Assembly: GCA_023238725.1 (NCBI GenBank)
Contig: CM041531.1
Location: 22,798,143 to 22,862,142, forward strand
From: Scortum barcoo
Lineage: Eukaryota; Chordata; Actinopteri; Centrarchiformes; Terapontidae
Length of the DNA: 64,000 nt
Direction: 5' to 3'
Numbering within the stretch: position 1 is the stretch's first letter; each line of letters opens with the position of its first letter. Shown piece after piece: positions 48,250-61,139 of this stretch. The notes below the pieces were generated by a model. The model worked only from the letters and a program-made list of their open reading frames with translations. It was not told the DNA's origin and did no database searches. The translations under genes were made by a program, and so were the position numbers.

Positions 48250-51167
48250 AGACTGTGTGTAGCCTGCAGGCAGATGTTATCTGTAGTAGACGCTTGTTAT
48301 TCTCAACAACTCTAATATGGAGATCATTAGCACAAGGAAAGCAGTAAAATACACCTGAAGCATACACACGAGATAAAACTTTTCACTTTCGAAATCACCA
48401 TATTAAAGCTGCCATGTGTGTGATTTTCTCTGTTAAATCACTGAACACACATGCCATAGCTAAAAACAACAGATATGCAGATTATTTGGACGTGAGGAAC
48501 ATTTTAGAATTTATGAAAAAAACAGATAGGCACTGCTACTACTACTGTAGAAATGTTATTCAAAATGTAAATTTAACCATTCAAAGAGAATATTGATAGA
48601 ATCTCCCCAGTAATGTTCTCCTTGAGACACATATTATTGTTATTCAGCAGTAAACATATCACTGTATAGTGGATTATGTTGCTATATTATATTTTACAGA
48701 AATTTCAGTAGATTTCTCAAAACGTGTTAGAAAATGTGTAATGTAAATAAAATACCAACAAATTATTAAAATGTTCTGAGATATAGTTTGAGCAATTCAG
48801 TGAAAAAGGGTATAAATATAAGTTACATACACTAGCATACAATTTGCAGAGTCAGTAAGTATAAGAAAACAAAGAAGACAGTGAAAGTATTCAGTGACTT
48901 TGTAAGAGGAGGGGATGTTTTCTTTCGTACACCAGTACACACACCAGCACATTTAATGTCTCCAGTTATCTTTTTGTTTTACCATGTTTTTAAATGTTCA
49001 TTTTTCTGTTCTTCTCACAGAAAAAAAAATCTTGCTCTTGCCGATAATAAAAATCTGAACTGTTTAAATCACCTGAGCAAACATGCTTCAGAAAAATCCT
49101 CAGACTGCACATGTGAGTATATAGTCTGGTCAGTAATTTAGAATCAGTCTCTTGGTGGTTTTACATAAACATTTACTGTATGTTTATAGTAAACTTGTCA
49201 GCAAACGAATCAGTCAGTATAAGATATATCAAAGGCAGTAAAGTAGCATTAGAAAAGAGAGGATGACAGTAGAAAAAGGAGAATGAAAGAACAGAGAAGT
49301 GCAGGGAAGAAGAACATGATGAACATTATTTTTCTCCTTCTCTGTCCCTTTCTCCTTGGTGGCACTTTCCAACAGTAAATAAATTAGACAATGGAAGTGT
49401 GTGTGTGTGTGTGTGTGTGTGTGAGGAGAGAAACACAGAAGAGCGAAGGAGATAGCGGGAGAGACATTACAAGGCCCATGGTGTGTGTGTGCATGTTTGT
49501 ACTTGTACAAAAACCCTCGCCGCTCTCCTCTGTTCCTCCCTCTCTCCCTCTGTTTGTGAGTGTGTGAGAAAGAGACAGTATCTGAGGGAGAGTGTGGTGC
49601 TAGATTGATGTGTACCGCCGGCGTGGCCGTTTCTGCTGAGAACGGCCACACTCCTCTGCCTAATGATGCCACATCCATCCTGGAGCGTCGAGAGCTACGC
49701 GGGTAGGTGTGTGTGCGTGAGTGTTGCGAGTGTGTGTCCACAAGGCGTCTATCCTGGGGGCTACAGCGCAGCACCTTACACAGCCTCTGATCACTCTTTA
49801 TTTGGCACCGAGCATGTGTGTGTCCATATGTGTGTGTGTGTGTGAGTGTGAGTGAGTGAAGGGTCCTATGCTTGCGCCCATTAATATTAAATATAGATAC
49901 CCTTGTCAGTGAATTACATCCTCTGATCCCATATCCTCCTCTCAGGGAGGAGAGGTGAGGCTGGAGGAGACACGAGAGGTGAAGGAAGGGAGAGATAAAG
50001 TGAGGAGGGGAGAGAAGGTGAACTGGGGAGAGAGAGAGAGAGGAAGGGAGAAAGGGGGTGAGGAATGGCCATAGCATGGGAGGAGAGGGGGAGTAAGGAG
50101 AGAGGAGATAGAGTGAGGATGTAGAGGAGAAGCAGGAAGGAGCATGATGAGGAGATGAGGAGTTTCAATGGGACGAGAGGAGTTAGAAGGCAGGGTGGGG
50201 GAAGGAAAGGGAGGCGGAGGGGACGCTGAGAGGATTATGGCAGACTTGTCTTGTTAAAAGTGGCTCATAAATGTTTAACTTGACCAGAGAAAGGGATGGG
50301 AGGGGGAAACGAGGGTTGAAGAAGTGGAGAAAAAGGGACGGAAAGATGAAGTGAATGACAGAGGAAGTGCAGGAAGTTACATAGTAGAAGAGAAGGAAGG
50401 GGATGCAAAGGTAGAGAGAAGTAAGAGGGGGAGGTGGAGGAAATCTGGGGAAAGAGGGACTACAGAGGGGACTAAGGGGTTTAGGGATGGATGGAGGGAG
50501 TGAGGAGGGGGCAGCTGATTGATTGTGTAGAGTGTTGGAGACTTGAGGAAAGAGGGATGAGGAGAGGGGAAAGGGAAAAGAAAACAGAGGACTGAATCCA
50601 TCACTTGGAGGGAGAAAGATAGAGCAAGACACTGGCATACAGAGAAAAGAGAGGCAGCGCAGGTGAGAGAAAGAGGAAGGGAGGTAAGGATGAGGCAACT
50701 GGAGGTAAACGAGTGAGAAGTGATATGGAAGAGAAATAAACTAGATGGATGGAGATGAAGAAAGACATCATCAGACAGAGATTTGTTGGATGAAGTCGTG
50801 AGAGCTCAAGAAGTAATTGAGTGATGACGGATGGAGGAAAAACAACGGAGTGAACGGCAGCAGCTTTGACCTGTCATCTGTCTGTAATGAAGGAGGGAAG
50901 GGAGGAAGAGAGGAAAGGAGGAGTGACAGTTTGATTTTCCTAGCCAGGCGTTCATTCCCATATTCCCTAGCAAGCTCTCACCTGATGGAAAGATGGCAGA
51001 AAATCAATAGTCCATGTGCGTAATGGAGTAATGACTCTGAGTGTGTGTGTGTGTGTGTGGATAATGATAAGTGTGTGTGTATCTGCCCGATCCCTAAGCA
51101 ATCACACACAGCTTAAGTCAGTCCCAAGGGGTGGGGGCCACTTTAACTAACAACTTCATTACTGCAG

Positions 51168-51205
<38 letters not shown>

Positions 51206-53820
51206 GCTCACACACACACACCAAAGCATGCCCTAACACAAACACTGTTGATCATAGGCAGTTTTTACAATGTGACTTATCTAACTTGTGTTTTATTTTG
51301 AAATGCTCTCATGTGATTTGAGCCCTGCATATAGAGTTTAAAACTAAATTTAACTGTATTTAAAGGGCTACAAATACAGTCCAGGTGTATCAGCATGGAG
51401 TTTGTGCATGTGTGTGTGTTTATCCAAACAGCTCTCAAAGTGTTTCCAGTCTTTGCCAAGTTGTTCCGAGGCTGTGAAAACATTCCCAGTTCTGGGAATG
51501 CTGAGGCCCTTTACACACACACACACACACACACGCAGAGATGCACCTCAATCAACCAATTAGGTCATCAAGGGGATCTCTCATCACAAAAACAGGCTCA
51601 CTGCCATGTCCAACTGATGGGGCGCTGACGTACAAACACACACACACACTTCGCACACAAATCACAGCCGCGATCCTCGTCTGGCTCCAAACTCAAGAGA
51701 CACTGATCCACAGAATAGACACATACATGTGCACACACAGTCACGTACACACCACCCCTCCTGGAAACACAAGCACACACACAATTCAAACACACACGTG
51801 GCCTCTGCTCATTATGTGTCCACTGATCAAAAAGAATGATGCTCCCCATAACTATCTACCAGAGGAGGATGAAGAGAAAAGAGGAATTTGGACAAAAGGC
51901 GGCCCGTTGTGGCACGGCGGCGGCACAGACCGGCAGCTCATGGCGGCAGCCCCCTCTGTTTACTAGCGGCTAATTAATTCGCCACATATGCTGAGAACAT
52001 CTGTCGCTAGTGACCTGCCGGGAGAGCAGAGGACGCGCTGCTGCGACGGCCCGCTCCCCCCCCACTCTCATTAGCACACACATACAGTTTCATACACACA
52101 CGTACACACGGAAATGGATGAATGTATGCACTTGTGTGTGCAGACGCACATAACTTCACAAACCAACGTGTAACTATGTTTAAACACACTCACAAACTCG
52201 GTCTTTACGTGGGACTTGTCTCAGTAGTTTATGTTTCAGATATTACAGATTCGAAGACCTGAACAGTTCAAAACACACGAGGATTTTTCTTAAATGTAAA
52301 GTAATCTACTTTGCAACGCTTTGGTGCAATTACATCTAATATCAATGTAGCCTAACAATGATAAACTATATACTTTATTTGATAGATATAACTTTAGAAT
52401 TACTGTACAGTTTATTACAGATTTGGGGGAAGAGCTCAGCTCAACATGCTGGTCACTGATTTTTCATTTTTAAAAGGTCTGCTTTCTAGATGTTTACCTT
52501 GAAGGCACAATGGTGATGAACAGAAAACATGAAGGATTAACTTCCTCTTCCAGAAATAAATTAATTCACAGCTGCCCAAACAATGTAATAATGGTATTCT
52601 GCATAGGTGTTCATCAAGGTATAGTCAGTTGAAGGGCAGCCAACTTTCAAAGTTGTCAAAAATCTATCCGACGTGGGCAGATATTAGAGTAAAGACACAT
52701 TCAAGGACTTCCATGATGCAGAGTCAGAGTATTTTTTCTGGTTCTATCTAATACCTAAGTAATACCTAAGCAAAAATATAGATACACAACACGTATGTAT
52801 TTCGAAATATTTCTATGCCTAAAATTCCCATATTTGTTTGTACGTGTGTGTGTTTGAAGAGTTGAAGCCAGAAAGCAAGAAGCGCAGTACATGCAATACA
52901 TGCGCTGATTACTGACATCACACATTTATACAAGCTGTGTGAATGTGTGTTTAGCTATAAAAATATGTTTTATTTCTTTGATAATCTACAATCCACAATA
53001 TCAAACAATACCACAGTTAAATTAAGCTAAATGAAAAATTGTGAAATGAAATGAAAATTATGTAAAAATGTTGTATGATATTTTAACATAATTTGAAGCC
53101 AGTTTTGTTCCTGGCCTTGAAACATCGCAGGTGTCACTGAGTTTGTCCACATACGAGTAAACTTGATGTTTTAACATCTGTGATTCAGCACCTCTACAAA
53201 GTTGAATCATGGTTTCAGCCTCTTCCGCACCTTCAGTAAAATTTAGCACACTTTGTGCCCATCGCTTCGTCCTTCATGCCGCGCTGTGCCGAAGCCAAAC
53301 TTGGTGAAATAAAAAAGTTAAGCCCTGTGAGTTGTGCAAACCGCAGCACCAGCACAAAAACTCCCAACAGCCAATCAGATTCATTAACCTCCACTATCCC
53401 ACAATCCCCCTGGGGGACCTACAGAGACAAAGACAAACTCTCTTCCCCTTGTGTCCTGTGTGTCCCCCTCTTTCTCCCGCCTCTCTCATCCTCCCACACG
53501 CCTCAACACTCACCCAGTGCCCCCACCCTCCTGCGCGCACCACCCAACAACCAGGTTTCAACACAACAACTAAGAGGAGCGTAATTAACAAAGTAAGGAC
53601 TTCCACCTATAACATATAAGAGATTAAAGAGCATGGTTATTGAAACGTTTTCGAGGAGTTCCCACTAATAAAGCACTGTGAGTCAACGTGCACCTGAGCA
53701 GGTATGGCATTTTGATTTAAGCTACTGATAGCTGATACTTAATGCCATTATTACTTTCATGTAAAGATATCTGAATTTAATTATATTCATGTGAAGTCAG
53801 TCAGTCTGTTGGCAGGTCAT
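47956..53820. other. Non-coding stretch with microsatellites and a long purine-rich tract, no gene seen
   Basis: Arrays: 48060-48118 and 48205-48248 (CA), 49398-49424 (GT), 51041-51058 (GT), 51169-51204 and 51511-51534 (CA). A purine-rich tract lies at about 49945-50720. The large minus-strand frames at 49229-50077 (282 codons), 50183-50698 (171) and 49914-50168 are low-complexity products of these tracts and are rejected. A balanced block at 51890-52075 includes GCGGCTAATTAATTCGCC and TCTCATTAGCAC and may be regulatory. Confidence 0.5.
49945..50720. repeat. Long purine-rich tract on plus strand
   Basis: Nearly 800 bases dominated by GGAGGAGAGG, GAGAAGG and AGGGAGG-type sequence with few pyrimidines, interrupted at 50240-50285 by mixed sequence (TTGTTAAAAGTGGCTC). 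On the minus strand it reads as Ser/Pro/Leu-rich frames. Strong strand asymmetry; candidate triplex (H-DNA) sequence. Confidence 0.85.
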
Positions 53821-53836
53821 TTTGTTGGTCACCTCG

Positions 53837-53900
53837 CCTGTCCCTGATAATCTGGTGAGGAATCAATTAACGTGCTTTCTGAGCTCTCCTCACTTTAAGT
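53837..53900 (+). repeat. Duplicated module, copy 1
   Basis: Starts CCTGTCCCTGATAATCTGG at 53837, then GGTGAGGAATCAATTAA to 53870, then a similar GAGCTCTCCTCAC. Copy 2 begins 238 bases to the right. The first 34 bases match at 32 positions. Confidence 0.85.
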
Positions 53901-54075
53901 GCCACCGAAGGCCTCTAACGCAGCCAGCCAGTCAGCAAACCAATCAGTCAGTCAACTGCTCTCGCCGTAACTCAGCCACCCGACCACCGAACGAGTCAAC
54001 AAGTCAGCCACACGGCGAAGCGGCCGACCAAGCACCCAGTCAGTCGAGCAGCCACGCAGCCGGTGAGCCCCCCAC
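53900..54075. repeat. Degenerate CAGTCAGC-type linker between copies
   Basis: A chain of CAGCCAGCCAGTCAGC, CAGTCAGTCAAC and similar words on the plus strand, richer in CpG than the surroundings (CGGCGAAGCGGCCG). It separates the two module copies. Confidence 0.6.
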
Positions 54076-54145
54076 CTGTCCCTGCTAATTTGGTGAGGAA
54101 TCAATTAAGGCTGTGTTTGCTGAGTTCTCCTTGCCTTCAGCTCAT
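54075..54145 (+). repeat. Duplicated module, copy 2
   Basis: Starts CCTGTCCCTGCTAATTTGG at 54075, then GGTGAGGAATCAATTAA to 54108, then GAGTTCTCCTTGCC. TCAATTAA and TAAT are homeodomain-type cores. Beyond the core the copies drift, with small indels. Confidence 0.85.
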
Positions 54146-54353
54146 CTGCTCCTCTCTAATGCAATTGTCCTGTGTGCTGCGTGCAGAGCGGCATAATAAA
54201 GTGATAAGGCTAATCAGGTTGGCTGCTCCTCTCCTCTCCCCATACGCACACTACACTTATTCTATTAGATGTGTAATGAGATTCTGCACTCCATCAACAC
54301 GATGCCGCTATGTGTGTGTGTGTGCATGAGAAAAAGTGTGTGTGGAAGTATGA

Positions 54354-54386
<33 letters not shown>

Positions 54387-55550
54387 CGAGAGAGCTTCTG
54401 TTCTTGCAGAGGAAATTTGCTCCATTTACATTCTATCATTAGCTTGAAACAAATGTGCCCTTGAGCTTAGCACCCCTGTCTCTCTCGGCTGCAAACACTT
54501 TACTTTGGCAGGCGATCATAGTAACAGGCGCGTGCACGCACAGGCGCACTCAGACCCACACTCCTGAGCGAGACACTTCAGCGTATAATCGAATACAGAC
54601 ATGCACAAACACATACTTAAATGAAACTAGCGGGACAAAGTATCACTCAAACGAACGCGTAATGCTGCACGTGCGGGCGTGAGATCATTACCTTGGGAAT
54701 CATCTTACTTTTCATCATGTAAACACGCATATAAGCAAATGTGCACACACACACACACACATTTTCACTTCTATCCAGCCCCTCATCCCTTCAGTTATCC
54801 ATCCATCTAACAAACACACCTTACTTATCTCATGCACACACACACACCTGTCCATTCAACTAACCACCAACTGACACACACGCACACACACACTTACCCC
54901 CCCCCCCACCCAGACAAGTAGAGAGAGTGATGGTCGAATAGATGTAGAGGACACGGGGCTCTATGATGTGTAGAACAGTTCTGGTCAATGGGCCAGATAA
55001 TGAGTTGCCATAAACAGCAGCAGTCTTCCACTGTCCAGCTCAGCTCATTACCGTAGCTAGCATATGTAATCAGTGTGTTGCTGGGGCGTGTCTTAATGTA
55101 CTCTACTCTGCTGTTTCTCAAAGACAGGGTTGGGCCCACGGGGTGGGTCACGAGAAGGTAAGAATGGATCAGTGGATCATCCTCGGGAAACATTGGCGAT
55201 TCCCACCTCTTATGAATGTCATTTAGGCTAAATAAGCTGCTAACGAGGACATAATGTGGTACAAAAAAACTCCACTTTCGGAGCCTGCAATGTGTTATCT
55301 TTATTAAATAAAACTGAAAGCAGTGCTTAAGCACGAAGTCAGTATGGCTGCAATATTTTGATCTCAAGCGACGTATAAAGCTCGAGCTATATATTCCCTC
55401 TTTTGTGATTGACTTCATTAACATAAATCAGTGGGAAGACAAAACAACAGAGGGTATGCAGTATATGGGTATTTTGGAGGCCAGAAAGCTGTCACAGAGA
55501 CATAATTAGAAAACACACACACGCACATACACACATACAAACACAATATC
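54146..55550. other. Non-coding stretch, no gene seen
   Basis: A GT array lies at 54356-54384; CA runs at 54751-54769, 54836-54845 and 54879-54892; a C-rich run at 54896-54908. The minus-strand frame of 176 codons at 54894-55424 has no recognised domain or splice sites. Its sequence is non-repetitive, so part of 55000-55440 may be a regulatory block, but I would not call a gene. Confidence 0.45.
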
Positions 55551-55785
55551 AAGCTGTGCACATCCTCATTAACTCCCCGAGTATGATAAAACACGATTCT
55601 CTCTCATCCCACCCAAGATTCCATAAAGAGGAGATAGTATTTCAAGCTGCCGACACTAAATCTCTAATTATAACTTTATTTGAAGAAAACAAGGGAGCAC
55701 TTAATAAGCAAATGAGAGTGATAATAACTTGGAATATGGATTGGACCTAACAGATTAGATTATAGGGGTGAACCCCTGCTGAGAG
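55550..55785. other. CNE-like unique block
   Basis: Repeat-free, with TCATTAACTCCCCGAG, AATCTCTAATTATAAC, CTTAATAAGCAAATGAG, AGTGATAATAACTTGG and GATTAGATTATAGGGG. It ends where a GA array (55782-55806) begins. The 64-codon plus-strand frame has no recognised domain. Many homeodomain and OCT-like cores fit an enhancer. Confidence 0.4.
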
Positions 55786-55806
55786 AGAGAGAGAGAGAGA
55801 GAGAGT

Positions 55807-57519
55807 AGTAAATAATGTGACAGAACGAGTAAATTATGAGGCTAAATACTCAAAGCTGTAATTATGGCTTTCTTTGAATAGACAGAGATGAGTGGGTTTG
55901 AGGATGGTCGGATAAAAAATATCACGTTCACACTAACAGACGTTCATTCTGCATCTCTATTCTGCCGCTCAGTGTTTCTGTCTTAGTTAGTTTTTAAAGA
56001 AGATTTTTGAGAATTTAAAAAGAAGAAGATGTTAAAGTTCATTCAGATGAGCAGATGCAGAAGTTTCTCCTGGTTTATTTAAACTCAGTAAAGTGGCCAT
56101 CCACCCATTTTGCAGGTGAAGATCAGTTTAATCATCACTCTGCTACTCACTAGCCTGTGAAAAATGATATAAATCTCTGGAGGAGCTTTGTGAAGTCTCA
56201 GATAATAACCTGATAATGTCATCAGGGTTGTCTGTACTAAGACTATTTTAACAGAAAACCCAATTTAATAATCTGTCTCCCATAAGTCCTCCTATGGTAG
56301 TGCAACGTTAATCACTACATTATTTCTTTAAAGTTTGAAATAATACTGTACTGATGAAAAATAAGATTATTTAAGGGCTGCAAATACCATTACAAGTGCT
56401 TTTCATGATTAACAGATGCTGACATATTAGCCTGCAATGAAGGTATTTTACTATAATAGCTAATATGATCTAGTCAATTAACATTGGCTAAATGTAGAAA
56501 ACCTAGAAAAGTCATTTACCTAAATATTAATAGACTATTCTATTCAGCGACTATTCTCTTCAGCGAGGCCCCTCTGCAGGACAACATTGTATGCCTGAAC
56601 TTTTCAAAACCATGATAAGATGTGACAACGCCATGGACAAGGTTTCAAACCTGACTTGGTTAGTGTTTGGGAAAGATTGTGGTTTGTGTTAAAATAACTT
56701 AGTTTCATGGTTACAATAATAACCATCTGATTAGAGAACAAGGTATGAATACTTTATATATAAAACAAAAGAAACAACTCCACAGCTACATCACATGAGA
56801 CAGAATAATAGCCCTATCAACTGTCTTTGCTGGGAGAAAATACACAAAGCATGCGACCTTGCAGGTAAAAAAAAATTGCAATAATAAAAACTTTAGAGCC
56901 TGGGAATTTCAGTGTGTGACAGCCTCTCATATTCCTTTGTTGCTGTACCTTTTTCCAGCTGGAGTTGGATGTGCACACTATTCCCCTCTTTTGCACGGTT
57001 GTTTTAGCACTCGCTAAAAGACATCACAGGCCATTTAAAAGTAAATTGTGATTCACTTTGACAGCCTGAAAAAAAGGCAAAGACCTCAAACCCACAACAT
57101 CATTAAATAATGTCATGTGTCTTAACCCACTGAGCTGTCTGGAAGAATACCAATCCTATCTAATCTTGTGGTACACGTTGGTGCAGTTGTAGTTATGAAT
57201 CGGTAGTACAGTTATGACTTTTCAACCCCAATTTAACACACGATCCCTGCTCTCACTGAGGTCTCCCTCCCTCTTTGTCTATCACACTCGCTCTGACTGT
57301 CTTCACTTTCTCTCCGTAACCCCCTTCCATTCCTCGCCGTCTTTCGTCTGTTTCCACACCGCTCCCAAATCTCTTTAGATTTGTCTGCAGCTACAGGATA
57401 TGAAATTGACTTGTAAAGAGGAGACAAGTATTCACAGAGGGTTTTGCCATTCAAGGTTGATTTCATTTTATTCCCTATCAGGGCTGTCTGTCTGTTTGCA
57501 TGTTAAAGATATGAGCTGG

Positions 57520-57556
<37 letters not shown>

Positions 57557-58268
57557 GCTCTGCGCTTTGTGTCTCCGTTATTCAGCCAGCTGTACATATG
57601 TCACACAATCTCTTTCTATACATGGTTATATTTGACATATGCTTAACTTAACGGTGGCCAGGGGGATCGCTCACAGCGTTGTGTGCTCATAGAGGTAGAG
57701 GTGTGTGTGTGCATGTGTGCGTGAGTGTGTGTGTGTGTCCCTGAGCAGCAGTCTGTGCTCCTGTACCAATCCAATGAAGTTGTCTGAGAATGACAGCTTC
57801 ATTATCTTGTACGAAAGTGGGACAAATGGAGGCTTGTCTCTCTATAACTGTGAGTGTAAGTATAGAGAGCTGAAATAACAAAACACACACACCTGCACAC
57901 GCACACGCACTTTGACACACAACACACACACACACACACACACACACACAGCTATGCTTTAATTTTTCTTTCCTTTATTTCTTTCCAAACTTGTCTCAGG
58001 ATCGTGGTTCAGTTTCTCTCTCACACTCCTGATGAGTGTGTGTGTGTTGGCAGCTGGGACCAGTAACTGATGACTGTGTCTAAATGTTGATCACTGGGAG
58101 ATGCTCTGTTGTTCTGAAATGAGGTGGTAGGGGAGATGCGTGTGTGTGTGTGTATGTGTGTGTTGCTTGAGGGGGGGTCGCTGGCAGATGTCAAACAGTT
58201 GAAGTCTCACACAGACGTGCTGACAACTCTCTTAGTAACTGGGCACCTTAGGGGCAAGCAAGACAGGT

Positions 58269-58306
<38 letters not shown>

Positions 58307-58815
58307 GAGAGAGGAAACAGACATGACCTACCCCTCCATCCCATCCCATCTGCATCCTGACATCTGACAGGGGCATCACACCAGGCCAATCCACCAATCC
58401 GTGTGTGTGCGCGTGTGGTGCCTCATATCCAATAGACAGGTAATAGTATGTAAATGACCCCACATATGTCATCCATGAGAAGATGGGGATGGACACACAC
58501 CTTTTCCCCACTTTCCCTTACACACACACACTTTATGCCCTCAGGGTTGGGGGGTCTCAGCCCCTGTCTGATTTCTTTGGGTCAGTTTCCCACACTTCTG
58601 ACAGGGTCACACACCTCTCCTCTCATTATTAACCCGCAGTAAAAGCGCCACACGGCCAAACATTGAGAGCGTGTACTGGTGTGTGTGAGTGATTTAGAGA
58701 GCGAAGGAGAGTGTGTGTGAGGAGGAAAAAATGTTCGTGTGTACGTGGGAAGGAGATTAAGACAGAGAGAGGTGGAGAAACTGAGGTGTGTGTAGAAGTG
58801 TATGGAGATAGATAG
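55807..58815. other. Non-coding stretch with microsatellites, no gene seen
   Basis: Unique AT-rich DNA from 55810 to about 57230, then a C/T-rich part and GT/CA arrays at 57522-57555 (GT), 57919-57950 (CA) and 58268-58301 (GT). Frames in this stretch are translations of the arrays. Confidence 0.5.
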
Positions 58816-58844
58816 TCACTTGTGTGTGTGTGTGTGTGTGTCTC

Positions 58845-59245
58845 CTCGGGGCTTTACCTATCACATTAGCAACATGACAGACTGCCCAGCCTCCTCTCTC
58901 ATTTCCTGTCAATCAAGCCCAGTACATCACATTTAGCCAACAATACTTCACGTTAAAGAGAAAAAACACTCAATTACAGCTTTAACATGCTTCCCCGGTG
59001 CTTCAGGACAGTTTAATGTATATCTATGAACATTCAGCACCGTTTAGTAGCCTTTACCCTCACAGCTCCCATCTGTAGCCACATCCCCGCAGCCATCTCC
59101 TGTCGCACAAAGGCAGCCTTCACTTTAATTTGGTTATAATGTTATGCAAAATTGCCATGAGGGAGAAGAAAAATCATAAATATTTTGTGAAAAAATGGAT
59201 GGCGTGAATATATTGAAGTTGTCACCTGTTATTGAGGCTTTTGTA
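58845..59245. other. CNE-like unique block
   Basis: About 400 bases with no simple repeats: CTATCACATTAGCAACATG, TTTCCTGTCAATCAAGCCC, CACTCAATTACAGCTTTAAC, CACTTTAATTTGGTTATAAT, GTTATGCAAAATTGCC and AAATCATAAATATTTTGTG. One of the two strongest enhancer-like blocks in the window by base composition and TAAT density. No coding frame. Confidence 0.45.
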
Positions 59246-60761
59246 CAAGCTGCAAACCGACACCACAACAGAGGAAGAACAGAGGGAAGGGGATCAAAGT
59301 GACATGAAAACACACTGCAGAAACAACAGAGAAGTGTGCAAAAAGTGCGCGTGCAAAAGTGCAAGTGCGTGCGCGTGCGTGCAAGTGCGATCGTGCATGC
59401 GTGCGTGCACGTGTGTCTGGGACCTCACTTTTTGCTCCCATGATTCACAGCGTGCTGGTAGATTTATAAAAAATTAAATCCCCCCTAAATTCCATCACAG
59501 TTACTGACAGGATTATACTGTGTGTGTGAGGTGATGAGAGAGTCCTGCACTGTGGTCACTCCTGATACACAATAGGATTATGACCAACACCTACCTGTGT
59601 GTGTGTGTGTGTGTGTAAGCAGTGCACTGACCAACGGGAGAGGCTCCTGAATGATAAAGAGTGACTACATCTGTCTTTGTTCCCTTGTTCTTTGTCTTTA
59701 TCTATCACTCCATCTATCTCTCCAACCATCTGGACCCTCTGTCCCCCCCCACTACCACCACCCATCAGCCCCCAGCCCCTCAGCTCTAACACACAACACA
59801 CACACACACACACACGTACACATGTTGAGTACTTCAAATATGTACATGTGTGAATTTTTCAACATATGCACAGACATGGATTCGACACATGTATGTTTTG
59901 TATGTACAGTAGAAATTACTACTAATTTGTTTTGCAAATTCATTCTGAAGGAACTGCATCTAATAAATATGTTCACTGACAGTGCTTCTTTCAGAGAATA
60001 AAGTGTTAGATTTTATCCGGTGTTGTGGGTTGGTGGTTGGGTCCAAGGTGGGAGTAGAAGGTGCAGGACTTTGCAGGACAGTGCAGATCAGGGTTCACAT
60101 CTTCAGTCATGTGTTTGATTCAACTCGCTTTTGACTTTGTCAATATTCAACCAGACCAGAGCCTTTATCATACCATAACCAAGTGTTTTGAGTGCCTAAA
60201 TATAACCATAAAAACATACATACAAAATGGATGTTGAAAAGAAGAAGATAAGTTAATTTATAAGGTTTCCTTATAACATTCATAAAAAAATCTACTGAAG
60301 TGAATAGTATAAAACCACAGAGACTGTGAGACTGAGTGGAAACACATTTAGAAGCGGCACATGACAGCTGTACAATGGTGGGGACATAAAAGTCATTCAC
60401 ATCTCTCTCCCCCCTGATTTCCTGATTGCTCTATACTACACACTATCTAATGAAAAAAATGCCATTTATTTGTGTAGCACCACGTTTAGTGTAAGTATGC
60501 ATTGTCATTAAAACTTACACTATAATGTGTCTAATGTGTTCTTGTGCATACAATGACTTCAGTCTGAGTCTTCTCTTATTGTTATGAAGACAATGTCTGC
60601 ACATGTGTAAACGTGCAGCAATGTGTGTGTGTATGTTTGTGTGTGTGTCTGTGGCCCCCCAGGCTCACTCCATCAACCTCCCTTCACCACCAGCTGTCTC
60701 CCCTCATTTACATAGTCTCTCCTCCCACTAATGGAATTAGCCACAAGTTTCCTGAGGTGAG

Positions 60762-60795
<34 letters not shown>

Positions 60796-61135
60796 CTATA
60801 GACACGAGTGTGTGTGCTGTATGTGTGTGTGTGTGTGTGTACAAGATATTTTGGGTGTGTATGTGTGTGTATTGGGGATGGGCTGCGAAGGTCAACCAGA
60901 AGAAACACAAAGATCGTGGCTCAGTCCAAAACTACTCCACCAAAACACTGAGAAACTAACAGGAAGTGATTATCAGAGCTCTCCTCCTCAGCAGAGACAT
61001 GATGTCTTTCATTTTTGACATTAGAAAGCAAAATAAGAATAAGAATAAGAATAAGAATGAAGCCAATGAGCAAACTCACAGCAAGCCAACATTTAAGATA
61101 GATAAAAGAGATAGATTAAAGTGGTTAATGTGAAT
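59246..61135. other. Non-coding stretch with microsatellites, no gene seen
   Basis: Arrays: about 59344-59412 (GTGC-type alternating), 59594-59618 (GT), 59790-59816 (CA), 60762-60792 (CA), 60822-60840 (GT) and 61033-61056 (GAATAA). Frames here come from the arrays. Confidence 0.5.
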
Positions 61136-61139
61136 ACTC

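Noticed and set aside
49229..50077. 282-codon minus-strand open frame
   Set aside because: Most of it is the reverse strand of a purine-rich tract and CA arrays (Ser, Leu, Pro and Thr-His runs).
54894..55424. 176-codon minus-strand open frame
   Set aside because: Non-repetitive, but without a recognised domain or splice context. A single frame of this length is expected by chance in 64 kb read in six frames.
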